Source: Pseudomonas prosekii
GTDB taxonomy: Bacteria > Pseudomonadota > Gammaproteobacteria > Pseudomonadales > Pseudomonadaceae
Length of the DNA: 64,000 nucleotides
Direction: 5' to 3'
Assembly: GCF_900105155.1 (NCBI RefSeq)
Contig: NZ_LT629762.1
Location: forward strand, 2,953,001 to 3,017,000
The notes beneath the pieces are model-generated. The model searched no databases. It saw only the letters and a program-made list of their open reading frames with translations, and was not told the origin of the DNA. Numbering within the stretch: the first letter of the stretch is position 1; each line of letters begins with the position of its first letter. Below are positions 17,298-26,081 of the stretch, one piece after another. The translations under genes and the position numbers were made by a program.

Positions 17298-18851
17298 TCC
17301 TACTCAAGCAAACTTTCCGCCCATTACCTTGAACTCGCTAAAGCCTCTGTTTCCAAAGAGAATTTCGCGGGCGAGGACGTTCGCTTTTCAAGCGAATATG
17401 AGGCGTTGGAAAGCGAGCTGGCCAAGGCCCAATCGATGCACGAAGCCGGGCAGATCGACTGGCTGAAAATCCGCGAAAACAGTGAAAACCTGCTGCGCAC
17501 CCAGTCCAAGGATTTGCGTGTCGGCGCCTGGCTGACCTGGGCGTTGTACCAGCGCGAATCCTTCCAGGGACTGCTCGCCGGCCTCGGTTTGCTGCACCAT
17601 CTGTCGGAAAACCACTGGGCCGAAGTTCATCCGAGCAAGGCCCGCACCCGCTCCGCGGCCATTAGTTGGTTGGTGCCGCGTCTTGAGCAGGTACTGACCG
17701 AAAACGTTGCGATCAAAGAGCAGTTGCCGATGTTCCGCCGGATGGTGGAACACCTCGAAGGCCTCGACGCTGCGTGCACCGAGCACTTGGGCGATGACGC
17801 GCCGCTGCTGCTGCCGATCTCCCGCCGCCTGAAAAACATGGTGCAACGCGCCGCTGACAACCAGCCGGAACCCGGCGTGGTCGGGGCCGCCGTGGCCCAG
17901 GTCAAGCAGGCCGCGACGCAGCTGTTTACGCCCGGCGCACCGATCGACAACGAAAAAGAAGCGCATAAAGCCCTGCGCGCGCAGCAGGAAAATGCCCGTC
18001 CGCTGTGTGCCTGGTGGCTTAAGCAGAAGGCCACCGACCTGCGCGCCTTGCGCCTTAATCGCACGCTGCTGTGGTTGCCCATCGACGCGGTGCCCGAGCG
18101 CAATGCCGAGCAGATCACCATGTTGCGCGGCTTGCCGGCGGACAAGCTCAAGGCCTATCAGGATCGTTTCGATCAAGCCAAGTACGCAGACCTGTTGGTG
18201 GAACTGGAGGCCAGCCTTGCGAAGGCGCCGTTCTGGTTCGATGGCCAGCGAATGGTCTGGGAATGCCTTCAGGGGCTGAACGCCGAGATGGCGATGCGCG
18301 AAGTGGAAATCCACTTCGCGCTTTTGATTCAGCGACTGCCCGGCATCATCGAATTGCGCTTCCATGACGGCGCGCCGTTCGCCGACCCGGCCACGCGCGC
18401 CTGGGTCAGCGCACACGTGCAGCCGCACCTGCAAACCAACAGTGCGCCGCGCAAAGTCGAAGTCGCCGACAGCCAGCCCGCCTGGGAAGTGGCGCTCGAA
18501 GAAGTCTTGCCGATCTTGCGCAAGGACGGCCTCAAGGCTGCCGTGCAAATCCTCAAGCAAGGACTGCAAAGCGCTCACGGCGGGCGCGTGCGGTTCTTCT
18601 GGCAGTTCGCCCTCGCGCGGCTGTGCTTCATGGCCAAGAAATACGAACTGGCCAAGACCCAACTCGAAACCCTCGACCAAACATTACAGGACTCAGGCCT
18701 GAGTGCCTGGGAGCCCGATCTTGCGCTGGAAGTGCTGCATTTGCTGCATAGCTGCTGCGAGTTGCTGCCGCAGAACCATGCCGTACGTGAACGCAAGGAA
18801 GAGATTTATCGCAGGCTGTGCCACCTCGATCTCGAAGTGGTACTCGAATAG
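17295..18851 (+). CDS. tssA: T6SS cap/baseplate protein TssA
   Basis: A 518-residue cytoplasmic protein with an ImpA_N domain (about 30-160, ending LVPRLEQVL). The long C-terminal region (KDGLKAAVQILKQGLQ, then FFWQFALARLCFMAKKYELAKTQLETLD) is helical and TPR-like. TssA primes baseplate and sheath assembly and may cap the growing tail. Its length fits the long TssA class. The ATG at 17295 follows ACTAAAGG. It is the first gene of the core operon, which runs in one direction to the vgrG at 40950. Confidence 0.93.
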   Translation: MSYSSKLSAHYLELAKASVSKENFAGEDVRFSSEYEALESELAKAQSMHEAGQIDWLKIRENSENLLRTQSKDLRVGAWLTWALYQRESFQGLLAGLGLLHHLSENHWAEVHPSKARTRSAAISWLVPRLEQVLTENVAIKEQLPMFRRMVEHLEGLDAACTEHLGDDAPLLLPISRRLKNMVQRAADNQPEPGVVGAAVAQVKQAATQLFTPGAPIDNEKEAHKALRAQQENARPLCAWWLKQKATDLRALRLNRTLLWLPIDAVPERNAEQITMLRGLPADKLKAYQDRFDQAKYADLLVELEASLAKAPFWFDGQRMVWECLQGLNAEMAMREVEIHFALLIQRLPGIIELRFHDGAPFADPATRAWVSAHVQPHLQTNSAPRKVEVADSQPAWEVALEEVLPILRKDGLKAAVQILKQGLQSAHGGRVRFFWQFALARLCFMAKKYELAKTQLETLDQTLQDSGLSAWEPDLALEVLHLLHSCCELLPQNHAVRERKEEIYRRLCHLDLEVVLE

Positions 18852-18883
18852 GCCCCAGGGCCACAACCGCAAGGAGAAAAGCC

Positions 18884-19387
18884 ATGGCCAAAGAAGGCTC
18901 GGTAGCCCCCAAGGAACGCATCAACGTCACCTTCAAACCCGCGACCGGCGGTGCTAATGAAGAGATCGAACTGCCGCTGAAATTGCTGGCAATCGGTGAC
19001 TACACCCACCGCAAGGACGAGCGCAAAGTCGAAGATCGCAAGCCGATCAGCATCGACAAAACGACCTTCGACGAAGTGCTCGCCAAGCAAGAGCTGAGCT
19101 TGTCGTTGAGCGTGCCGAACCGTCTTCAGGAAGAAGGCAGCACTGAAGAGCTGGGCGTTCAATTGCGCGTCAACTCGATGAAGGACTTCAACCCGGCCAG
19201 CCTGGTCGAGCAAGTGCCTGAGCTGAAAAAACTGATGGAACTGCGCGATGCGCTGGTAGCCCTCAAAGGCCCGCTGGGTAATGCGCCTGCGTTCCGCAAA
19301 GCTATCGAAGGCGTTCTCGCCGACGACGAATCCCGCGGTCGCGTACTGGGTGAGCTGGGTCTGAACGCCGCAGCCCAGGACGCCTGA
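18884..19387 (+). CDS. tssB: T6SS sheath small subunit TssB
   Basis: A 167-residue protein that pairs with TssC to form the contractile sheath. The family core is clear: SVAPKERINVTFKP, the LPLKLLAIGDYTHR segment and NSMKDFNPASLVEQVPEL. ATG 18884 follows AAGGAGAAAAGCC, an ideal ribosome-binding site; the longer in-frame reading from 18818 would overlap tssA. It is 28 bases upstream of tssC. Confidence 0.97.
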   Translation: MAKEGSVAPKERINVTFKPATGGANEEIELPLKLLAIGDYTHRKDERKVEDRKPISIDKTTFDEVLAKQELSLSLSVPNRLQEEGSTEELGVQLRVNSMKDFNPASLVEQVPELKKLMELRDALVALKGPLGNAPAFRKAIEGVLADDESRGRVLGELGLNAAAQDA

Positions 19388-19415
19388 TTCCCTATCAGCC
19401 AAGGAAGCCAACACA

Positions 19416-20891
19416 ATGAGCACTAGCGCAGCACAGCAAAAGAGCAAAGAGAATGGCGAATACAGCATTCTCGACAGCATCATCGCCGAAACCCGCCTGA
19501 CGCCGGACGACGAAGCCTACGACATCGCCAAGCGCGGCGTGTCGGCGTTCATCGAAGAGCTGCTCAAGCCGCAGAACAACGGCGAGCCGGTCAAGAAGGC
19601 CATGGTCGACCGCATGATCGCCGAGATCGATGCCAAGCTCAGCCGCCAGATGGACGAAATCCTGCACCACCCGGATTTCCAGTCGCTGGAATCGTCGTGG
19701 CGTGGCCTGCAGTTGCTGGTCGACCGCACCAACTTCCGCGAAAACATCAAAATCGAAATCCTCAACGTCTCGAAAGAAGACCTGCTGGACGATTTCGAAG
19801 ATTCGCCGGAAGTGATGCAGGCTGGCCTGTACAAGCACATCTACACCGCTGAATACGGTCAGTTCGGTGGTCAGCCAGTCGGCGCGATCATCGCTAACTA
19901 CTACATGTCCCCAAGCTCGCCGGACGTGAAACTGATGCAGTACGTGTCCAGCGTAGCCTGCATGTCCCACGCGCCGTTCATCGCGGCGGCCGGTCCGAAG
20001 TTCTTCGGTCTGGAAAGCTTCACCGGTCTGCCGGACCTCAAGGATCTGAAAGATCACTTCGAAGGCCCGCAATTCGCCAAATGGCAGAGCTTCCGCGAGT
20101 CGGAAGACTCCCGTTACGTTGGCCTGACCGTGCCGCGTTTCCTGCTGCGCAACCCGTACGATCCGGAAGAAAACCCGGTCAAATCGTTCGTCTACAAAGA
20201 AACCGTCGCCAACAGCCACGAACACTACCTGTGGGGCAACACTGCCTACGCGTTCGGCACCAAGCTGACCGACAGTTTCGCCAAGTTCCGCTGGTGCCCG
20301 AACATCATCGGCCCGCAGAGCGGTGGCGCGGTTGAAGACCTGCCGTTGCACCATTTCGAAAGCATGGGCGAAATCGAAACCAAGATTCCTACGGAAGTCC
20401 TGGTCAGCGATCGTCGTGAATACGAACTGGCCGAGGAAGGCTTCATTTCCCTGACCATGCGCAAAGGCTCCGACAACGCGGCGTTCTTCTCCGCAAGCTC
20501 GGTGCAGAAGCCGAAAAACTTCGGCATCAGCGCAGAAGGCAAGGCTGCAGAACTGAACTACAAGCTCGGCACCCAACTGCCGTACATGATGATCGTCAAC
20601 CGCCTGGCTCACTACTTGAAAGTGCTGCAGCGCGAGCAACTCGGTTCGTGGAAAGAACGTACCGACCTTGAGCTGGAACTCAACAAGTGGATCCGCCAGT
20701 ACGTGGCCGACCAGGAAAACCCAAGCGCCGAAGTCCGTGGCCGTCGTCCACTGCGCGCTGCCCAGATCATCGTCAGCGATGTCGAAGGCGAGCCTGGCTG
20801 GTACCGCGTCAGCCTGAACGTGCGCCCGCACTTCAAGTACATGGGTGCAGATTTCACCCTGTCGCTGGTTGGCAAGCTGGACAAAGAGTAA
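19416..20891 (+). CDS. tssC: T6SS sheath large subunit TssC
   Basis: A 491-residue EvpB/VipB-family protein, the outer and main part of the sheath, recycled by ClpV after contraction. Characteristic segments are LSRQMDEILHHPDFQSLESSWRGL, the VSSVACMSHAPFIAAA stretch, FRESEDSRYVGLTVPRFLLR, and the C-terminal RGRRPLRAAQIIVSDVEGEP. Full length for the family. Confidence 0.98.
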   Translation: MSTSAAQQKSKENGEYSILDSIIAETRLTPDDEAYDIAKRGVSAFIEELLKPQNNGEPVKKAMVDRMIAEIDAKLSRQMDEILHHPDFQSLESSWRGLQLLVDRTNFRENIKIEILNVSKEDLLDDFEDSPEVMQAGLYKHIYTAEYGQFGGQPVGAIIANYYMSPSSPDVKLMQYVSSVACMSHAPFIAAAGPKFFGLESFTGLPDLKDLKDHFEGPQFAKWQSFRESEDSRYVGLTVPRFLLRNPYDPEENPVKSFVYKETVANSHEHYLWGNTAYAFGTKLTDSFAKFRWCPNIIGPQSGGAVEDLPLHHFESMGEIETKIPTEVLVSDRREYELAEEGFISLTMRKGSDNAAFFSASSVQKPKNFGISAEGKAAELNYKLGTQLPYMMIVNRLAHYLKVLQREQLGSWKERTDLELELNKWIRQYVADQENPSAEVRGRRPLRAAQIIVSDVEGEPGWYRVSLNVRPHFKYMGADFTLSLVGKLDKE

Positions 20892-20904
20892 ACGGAGCTA
20901 ACTC

Positions 20905-21312
20905 ATGACTGGATACGGCAGCCTGTTCGAACGCCTGGGTGGCGACGCGCAAAAACGCGTCGGCTGGAGCCGCGAGGTCTCCGCGATGGCGTCCGTGGCT
21001 GCCCATCTGGCCAAGATGCTCAGCACCCGTGCGGGCAGCGTGCAAACGCTGTCCGATTACGGGTTGCCCGATCTCAATGACATGCGTCTGAGCCTGCACG
21101 ACTCCCTGAGTCAGGCCCGTCTGGCGATCGAGAATTTCATCGAAGCCTACGAGCCACGCCTGAGCAATGTGCGTGTCATTTCCCTGCCGCGTGACCACGA
21201 TCAACTGCGCCTGTCCTTCAGCATCGAAGGCCTGCTGGAAGTTGATGGTTTCAAGCGCCAGGTCAGTTTCGCCGCGCGCCTGGATGGCAGCGGTCAAGTG
21301 AAGGTCAACTAA
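20905..21312 (+). CDS. tssE: T6SS baseplate protein TssE (gp25-like)
   Basis: A 135-residue baseplate wedge protein of the GPW_gp25 family, which starts sheath polymerisation. Typical elements are GSLFERLGGD at the N-terminus, HLAKMLSTRAGSVQTLSDYGLPDL, and the FIEAYEPRLSNVRVI segment with the conserved EPRL motif. It sits 13 bases after tssC with a GGAGC ribosome-binding site. Confidence 0.95.
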   Translation: MTGYGSLFERLGGDAQKRVGWSREVSAMASVAAHLAKMLSTRAGSVQTLSDYGLPDLNDMRLSLHDSLSQARLAIENFIEAYEPRLSNVRVISLPRDHDQLRLSFSIEGLLEVDGFKRQVSFAARLDGSGQVKVN

Positions 21313-21322
21313 GGAGACCCCG

Positions 21323-21598
21323 ATGGCTGGTAAACCCGCAGCACGCGTCACCGACCCCACCGCTTGCCCGCTCCCCGGTCACGGCACCAACCCGATCGCC
21401 GCCGGTTCCGGCGACGTCTTCTTCGACGGCCTCGCGGCCGCCCGCCAAGGCGATGCCTCGGCGTGTGGTGGTGCGATGTCGGGCGGGTTGGCGACGACGG
21501 TTTTGATTAACGGCAAACCGGCTGCGACGGTGGATTCAGTTGGGACTCATGGCAACAAGGTCACGGCCGGGTCCGGGACGGTGATTATCGGAAGCTAG
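21323..21598 (+). CDS. Stand-alone PAAR spike-tip protein
   Basis: A 91-residue PAAR-repeat protein that sharpens the VgrG tip. It starts MAGKPAARVTDPTACPLPGHG and has paired ASGSGDVFFDGLAAAR-like and VLINGKPAAT repeats, with His/Cys residues placed for metal binding. It has no C-terminal toxin extension, so it is a structural tip rather than an evolved PAAR effector. It follows tssE by 10 bases inside the core operon and opens a stretch of extra genes before tssF. Confidence 0.93.
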   Translation: MAGKPAARVTDPTACPLPGHGTNPIAAGSGDVFFDGLAAARQGDASACGGAMSGGLATTVLINGKPAATVDSVGTHGNKVTAGSGTVIIGS

Positions 21599-21637
21599 CC
21601 AGCGCTAGCGTAGATGTGCTGATGAAGACCTGCAGGG

Positions 21638-22045
21638 ATGAGCTCGATGTTCAGGTGGACAGTTTTTTTGGCGTGCGGCGTTTCATTCACGGCTTGCGCC
21701 GCACAACAGGTCTACCGCAACGATGTGTATTTCCTGAACACCTGCGGCATACCGCTGGAGCTGTCGCTGGTCCATGACTCCAACTACGACGACCAGCCGC
21801 GTCGCCTCACGTTGGCCCCGGGTGAGCACCGCTCCATCGCCAACTACAGGTCGGCAGGGAAGGATGTTTCGGGGCAGATAAGCGCCCGGTACAGCCTGGT
21901 GATCAAAACCGCCAGCGCCGTCAAAACCATTGATGCGCAGACGTTGTGCACGGCGTTGGCGAGGGTGGAGAAGGTCGAAGACAACGCAGTACGTGCATGG
22001 ACGATCGAAGACCGCTCGTTTTGTCCTGCCGAGGCATTGCAGTGA
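21638..22045 (+). CDS. Exported protein with NTCGxPL motif, copy 1
   Basis: A 135-residue protein with an N-terminal signal sequence (FRWTVFLACGVSFTACAA); FTAC may act as a lipobox. The mature part contains YFLNTCGIPLELS, LAPGEHRSIANY and the ending WTIEDRSFCP. The same blocks occur in the gene at 23281, so the two are diverged paralogues. The function is unknown. The location behind a PAAR gene and the periplasmic destination suggest an immunity-type role, but no toxin gene is adjacent. A possible 30-residue hydrophobic peptide (22059-22151) lies in the gap after it. Confidence 0.7.
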   Translation: MSSMFRWTVFLACGVSFTACAAQQVYRNDVYFLNTCGIPLELSLVHDSNYDDQPRRLTLAPGEHRSIANYRSAGKDVSGQISARYSLVIKTASAVKTIDAQTLCTALARVEKVEDNAVRAWTIEDRSFCPAEALQ

Positions 22046-22188
22046 TCTGGCGCTTTCGATGGTGATGGGATTTTTGGCCTGCATCGCCAGTGTTTTGGTG
22101 GTTTCTCGGATGAATTTTTACAGGATGAAAGGGAAGAGGGATTTTGGGTGATTGATCGTGGCGAAGAATCGCGTGGCAGCGCTTGAAC

Positions 22189-22584
22189 ATGAATAGCCAA
22201 CGAGTGATCGGGTTGGTCATCCATGGGATGGCTTGCGTGCTCTATATCGTGATGAATGGCTTCGCCGTGCCGATCTATAAAACCCTGGTCGGCGGGCTGA
22301 CCTCCCGTGGCGTCGCAATCGGCATGGGCATGTACCTGATTTTTTACTTTTTCGTTTTCCTGAACCTCGTTTTGGTCTTCATCCCTCGCCTGGCCATCAA
22401 GTTTGGCGTGGCGATCTTCATGATGGTCTCGATCCTGATTTACCTGCTGCCGCAATACCCTGTTCGCGCCATGGCGTATTGCGCGTTGGCGGGCGGTTTG
22501 ACCGTTTCCGCAATTCTGGTGACACGTGCCCTCGATGCGGCGGTTACCCGTTGGCGTGCAACGCAGGGAGTAGCCAGGTTGTGA
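22189..22584 (+). CDS. Small integral membrane protein (about 4 TM)
   Basis: A 131-residue protein that is hydrophobic over most of its length: VIGLVIHGMACVLYIVMNGFA, MGMYLIFYFFVFLNLVLVFI, AIFMMVSILIYLLP and ALAGGLTVSAILVTRAL. ATG 22189 is chosen; an in-frame TTG lies six bases earlier. Its stop overlaps the next gene (GTGA). No family recognised. It belongs to the set of small exported or membrane proteins inserted between PAAR and tssF. Confidence 0.65.
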   Translation: MNSQRVIGLVIHGMACVLYIVMNGFAVPIYKTLVGGLTSRGVAIGMGMYLIFYFFVFLNLVLVFIPRLAIKFGVAIFMMVSILIYLLPQYPVRAMAYCALAGGLTVSAILVTRALDAAVTRWRATQGVARL

Positions 22585-22901
22585 GTCGGCTATTCACATC
22601 GCTCGGCGCACTAGCCGTCGCGGCCGTTATGGTGTCCTTGGCCTGGGCGACGCCCGTGATTTCCAACGCCTTTATGTTGCTGACGGACCGGGCGAATTTC
22701 ATTCCACGTGAATCGTCGATCTGGACCTTCGAACCCTATGAAATCAACCGGGGTTCCAGCAACTACTGGCTCTATGGGGAGGACGCGCACCGCTACTACT
22801 ACTTCGTCTACACCCCAGACGAACCATATCGGTCAATCGCCAAGCGCAATCAGTGTGCAGGCTTTGACAAGCGCGATGTGCGCACTTGGTGCACGCCATG
22901 A
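22581..22901 (+). CDS. Small exported protein of unknown function
   Basis: A 106-residue protein from a GTG start that overlaps the previous stop by four bases. An N-terminal hydrophobic helix (LGALAVAAVMVSLAWATPVIS) is followed by an aromatic, Tyr-rich stretch (SSNYWLYGEDAHRYYYFVYTPDEPY). Two cysteines near the C-terminus (NQCAGF, TWCTP) may form a disulfide. No family recognised. Confidence 0.6.
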   Translation: MSRLFTSLGALAVAAVMVSLAWATPVISNAFMLLTDRANFIPRESSIWTFEPYEINRGSSNYWLYGEDAHRYYYFVYTPDEPYRSIAKRNQCAGFDKRDVRTWCTP

Positions 22902-23284
22902 CGCGTTCGATGCGGGTCTGGAAATGGCTTAATCATGTGCTGAGCGCGATCGGTGTATTGGCGATCATCGCGCTGGTGACGCTGCTTTTCTCGCTACGGC
23001 CCTCCAACCCTGCAACGCCAGTGCTGCCGGGTCACCCCGATGCGGTATGGCGGGGAGCGCAGGATGGCGGCTTTTTCATCGAGATCACCCAGTCCAATCC
23101 GCCGGATTATTTTGTGCAGGTGCGGTATGAGCATGGCGATATCTACCGCGAAGGTTGGGTCCGTTTCCAAACCCCGGACGGTAAGCCGTTGACGATGGCG
23201 CGGGTCAACAGTGCTGACGACGGATACGTCTATGTCGATTCGTATCTGCCGATGACAGCGGACAGAGAAGAGGCTCGTCCATGA
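22898..23284 (+). CDS. Small single-pass membrane protein
   Basis: A 128-residue protein with one N-terminal transmembrane helix (VLSAIGVLAIIALVTLLFSL) and a soluble beta-rich domain (AVWRGAQDGGFFIEI, VQVRYEHGDIYREGWVRFQ) expected in the periplasm. ATG 22898 overlaps the previous stop (ATGA); the longer reading from 22886 is less likely. Function unknown. Its stop overlaps the next gene by four bases, so these genes are strictly co-translated. Confidence 0.65.
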   Translation: MTRSMRVWKWLNHVLSAIGVLAIIALVTLLFSLRPSNPATPVLPGHPDAVWRGAQDGGFFIEITQSNPPDYFVQVRYEHGDIYREGWVRFQTPDGKPLTMARVNSADDGYVYVDSYLPMTADREEARP

Positions 23285-23676
23285 ACCTTCTATCCTTCAT
23301 AGCGTCTGTGTTGGCGGTGGGCTGTCTGTTGTTGGCCGGCTGCACGACTCAACTGAAGTACATTTACCAAATTGACCTGTTGAATACCTGCGGCGTGCCG
23401 CTGCAAGTCGAATCGCAGAACGCCAGCAACTGGCTGCCGCTGATGAAGCCGCGCGTGCTTGCGCCGGGCAACCAGTTCGCCGTGGCCAGTTACCTGTCCT
23501 ACGACGAAGAGGGCGATATACAGGTAGATGACAACTTCTCGCTGACCGTCAAAGGATCTGAACAAACGCGTCTCTTCAGTGCGCACGACATACGCAACGC
23601 CCTGCTTGGCATCAAGCGTGAGCGCGATGGCGGTCGACGTATCTGGACACTCAAGGATGGAGTCTTTTGCCCATGA
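23281..23676 (+). CDS. Lipoprotein with NTCGxPL motif, copy 2
   Basis: A 131-residue protein with a clear lipoprotein signal (VGCLLLAGCTTQ; Cys about residue 21). The mature part shares with the protein at 21638 the blocks DLLNTCGVPLQVE, LAPGNQFAVASY, a SLTVK strand and the ending IWTLKDGVFCP. The invariant Cys pair probably forms a disulfide. It is likely a periplasmic or membrane-anchored accessory or immunity protein, inferred from export and location only. Confidence 0.72.
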   Translation: MNLLSFIASVLAVGCLLLAGCTTQLKYIYQIDLLNTCGVPLQVESQNASNWLPLMKPRVLAPGNQFAVASYLSYDEEGDIQVDDNFSLTVKGSEQTRLFSAHDIRNALLGIKRERDGGRRIWTLKDGVFCP

Positions 23677-23843
23677 TCAACGTATTGGTCGAGATGCGTG
23701 GTTACCTGAAGTACGTGGCCGACGCCAATCTGTTCGGTGACATGAACACCCTTGGCCGAATGCTCATCACCGTATTGATCCACCGCCTCGGCGGTGTGGC
23801 ATACGTGACCCTGAATGACCCGACCGCAGGTGTCTGCCAGTGA
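23673..23843 (+). CDS. Very small protein, 56 residues
   Basis: An open frame coupled by four-base overlaps at both ends (ATGA with the gene before, GTGA with the gene after). The product starts MINVLVEMRGYLKYVADANL and ends VAYVTLNDPTAGVCQ. It has no signal peptide and no recognised family. The double overlap argues that it is translated, or that it is the remnant of a longer gene in a coupled string. Confidence 0.5.
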   Translation: MINVLVEMRGYLKYVADANLFGDMNTLGRMLITVLIHRLGGVAYVTLNDPTAGVCQ

Positions 23844-24304
23844 TCAGTCTGAGCCGTCGACTATTCCTGGGCGCCGCCCTCTGGGTGCCGATCATCGCGT
23901 TCGAGGTTCTGATTTATCTCGAATCGACGGTGTGGTACCCGACGGCATTCAACTGGGAGCAGTTCCTGATGATCCACGTCCTCTGCTTCGGAGCCCTGGC
24001 CTATATCGTTTTTGCCGCGTGGGCAACGCGAAAGCTGAGCAGGACAACCGAACAACAGATCGTGAAGAAAATCTGGTGCGCGCCGCTGATGTTCATCCCT
24101 TTTTACGCCGCGCCATGGGTGATCGGCGGGCTGGGCTTTTTGCTTTTTGGGCACCTCGCCGGGCTTGGAATGATGGTGATGTGGGTGGTGTTTTTGCCCT
24201 ACCTGCTGGTCGTCGGCTACGTCGTTTCCGGTCTGACGGTCGCGCTCTACTGGACATTTTTTTTCATGAGATTCAATACCAGGCAGGTAACCCGTGTCCT
24301 TTAA
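23840..24304 (+). CDS. Integral membrane protein (about 4 TM)
   Basis: A 154-residue protein with hydrophobic helices at LFLGAALWVPIIAFEVLIYL, FLMIHVLCFGALAYIVFAAWA, MFIPFYAAPWVIGGLGFLLFG and the C-terminal VVFLPYLLVVGYVVSGLTVALYWTFFF. It uses a GTG start overlapping the preceding stop, and its 3' end overlaps the tssF start by 11 bases, which ties the whole inserted set to tssF translation. No family recognised. Confidence 0.65.
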   Translation: MISLSRRLFLGAALWVPIIAFEVLIYLESTVWYPTAFNWEQFLMIHVLCFGALAYIVFAAWATRKLSRTTEQQIVKKIWCAPLMFIPFYAAPWVIGGLGFLLFGHLAGLGMMVMWVVFLPYLLVVGYVVSGLTVALYWTFFFMRFNTRQVTRVL

Positions 24305-26081
24305 CCACTACTACCAAAGCGAACTCACCGCACTTCGCCAGTTAGGTCGTCGATTCGCCGAGCGTAGCCCGGCGTTGGCGCCTTTCCTGGGTCAGGCCGG
24401 GCGGGATCCGGACGTGGAGCGGTTGCTCGAGGGCTTTGCGTTCCTGACCGGCCGCCTGCGCCAGAAGCTCGATGACGAGCTGCCGGAACTCAGCCATTCG
24501 CTGATGCACTTGCTGTGGCCCAACTACATGCGGCCGCTGCCGGCGTTCAGCATTTTGCAGTTTGATCCGCTGAAACGTTCGGGTCCTGCGTTGATGGTCG
24601 AGCGCGATACGCCGGTCGAAAGCGTGCCGATCGATGACGTGCGCTGCCGCTTCCGCACGTGCTACCCGACCGAAGTCTTGCCGCTGGATCTGGCCGCGCT
24701 GAATTATTCGGTGAAGGGCGATGGTTCGCTGTTGAGCCTGCGCCTGCAGATGAGCGCCGACGGCCACCTCGGCGAGCTCGACCTGAGCCGCTTGCGCCTG
24801 CACTTCGCCGGCGAGCGCTACATCAGCCAGATGTTGTACTTGAGCCTGCTGCGCAATCTGCAAGGCATCGAACTGATCCCGCTGGACGGCGCCGGCAAGC
24901 CGATCAATGGCGTCAACGGTGTACCGATGGCGTTCAAGATGCCCGGCGACCGCGTGCAGCCGGTAGGTTTTGCCGAAGAAGAAGCGCTGATTCCGTACCC
25001 GCTCAACACCTTCCGCGGCTACCGCTACCTGCAAGAATATTTCGCCTTCCAGGACAAATTCCTGTTCGTCGATGTCAACGGTCTGGACCTGCTCAACGCC
25101 TTGCCGGAAGACACGCTCAAGCAAGTGCGCGGGCTCGAATTGCGTTTCGATATTCGCAAGAGCGGCATCCAGCGCCTGCGTCCGACGCTGGACAACGTGA
25201 AGCTCTATTGCACGCCGATCGTCAACCTGTTCAAGCACGATGCGCTGCCGATTCGCCTCGATGGCAAGCAGGACGAATACCTGTTGCTGCCGGCCGAATA
25301 CGACTTGGAAAACTGCGGCGTGTTCTCCGTGGAAACCGTCACGGGATGGAAGCCTGGCGGCCTCGGTTATCAGGAATACGTGCCGTTCGAATCGTTCGAG
25401 CACGACCCGAGTTTCGACGTGCCCAACAGCCGTCCGCATTACAGCATCCGCCAGCGCTCGTCGTCGCTGCATGACGGCCTCGACACCTACCTGAGCTTCG
25501 GCATCCGCCACACCGAAGCGCACGAAACCCTGTCGATCGAGCTGATGTGCACCAACCAGAACCTGCCGCGCAAGCTCAAGCTCGGCGACATCAGCCAGGC
25601 GTGCGAAGAGACGCCGGAGTTCCTCAGTTTCCGCAACATCACTCCGGCCACGCCGAGTTACGCGCCGCCGCTGAACCGCGACTTCCTGTGGAAGCTGATC
25701 AGCAACATGTCGCTTAACTATTTGTCGCTGGCCGACGTCAACGCGTTGAAGGTGATTCTCGAAACCTACGACCTGCCGCGTTATTACGACCAACACGCTG
25801 AAAAAGTCAGCAAGCGCCTGCTGGGCGGGCTCAAGTCGATCAAGCATCAACACGTCGACAGATTGCACCGAGGGTTGCCGGTACGCGGGTTGCGCACCGA
25901 GCTGACCATCGACCCGGAAGGGTATATCGGCGAGGGCGACCTGTTCGTTTTCGCTTCGGTTCTCAACGAGTTTTTCGCGCTTTACGCCAGTCTCAATTCG
26001 TACCATGAGCTGCGCGTAAAAAGCACACAGGGAGAGGTGTACCAATGGACACCACGTATGGGCCTTCAGCCGCTGCTTTAA
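24294..26081 (+). CDS. tssF: T6SS baseplate protein TssF
   Basis: A 595-residue VasA/ImpG-family baseplate wedge protein. It begins SFNHYYQSELTALRQLGRRFAERSP, typical of TssF, with DPDVERLLEGFAFLTGRLRQKLDDELPELSHSLMHLLWP as the diagnostic block. The C-terminus has RGLRTELTIDPEGYIGEGDLFVFASVLNEFFALYAS. The start is GTG. It overlaps tssG by 37 bases. Confidence 0.97.
   Translation: MSFNHYYQSELTALRQLGRRFAERSPALAPFLGQAGRDPDVERLLEGFAFLTGRLRQKLDDELPELSHSLMHLLWPNYMRPLPAFSILQFDPLKRSGPALMVERDTPVESVPIDDVRCRFRTCYPTEVLPLDLAALNYSVKGDGSLLSLRLQMSADGHLGELDLSRLRLHFAGERYISQMLYLSLLRNLQGIELIPLDGAGKPINGVNGVPMAFKMPGDRVQPVGFAEEEALIPYPLNTFRGYRYLQEYFAFQDKFLFVDVNGLDLLNALPEDTLKQVRGLELRFDIRKSGIQRLRPTLDNVKLYCTPIVNLFKHDALPIRLDGKQDEYLLLPAEYDLENCGVFSVETVTGWKPGGLGYQEYVPFESFEHDPSFDVPNSRPHYSIRQRSSSLHDGLDTYLSFGIRHTEAHETLSIELMCTNQNLPRKLKLGDISQACEETPEFLSFRNITPATPSYAPPLNRDFLWKLISNMSLNYLSLADVNALKVILETYDLPRYYDQHAEKVSKRLLGGLKSIKHQHVDRLHRGLPVRGLRTELTIDPEGYIGEGDLFVFASVLNEFFALYASLNSYHELRVKSTQGEVYQWTPRMGLQPLL

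Noticed and set aside
24342..26045. 567-codon open frame opposite tssF
   Set aside because: Same antisense shadow effect; the product is Gln/Val/Arg-rich with no recognisable fold.
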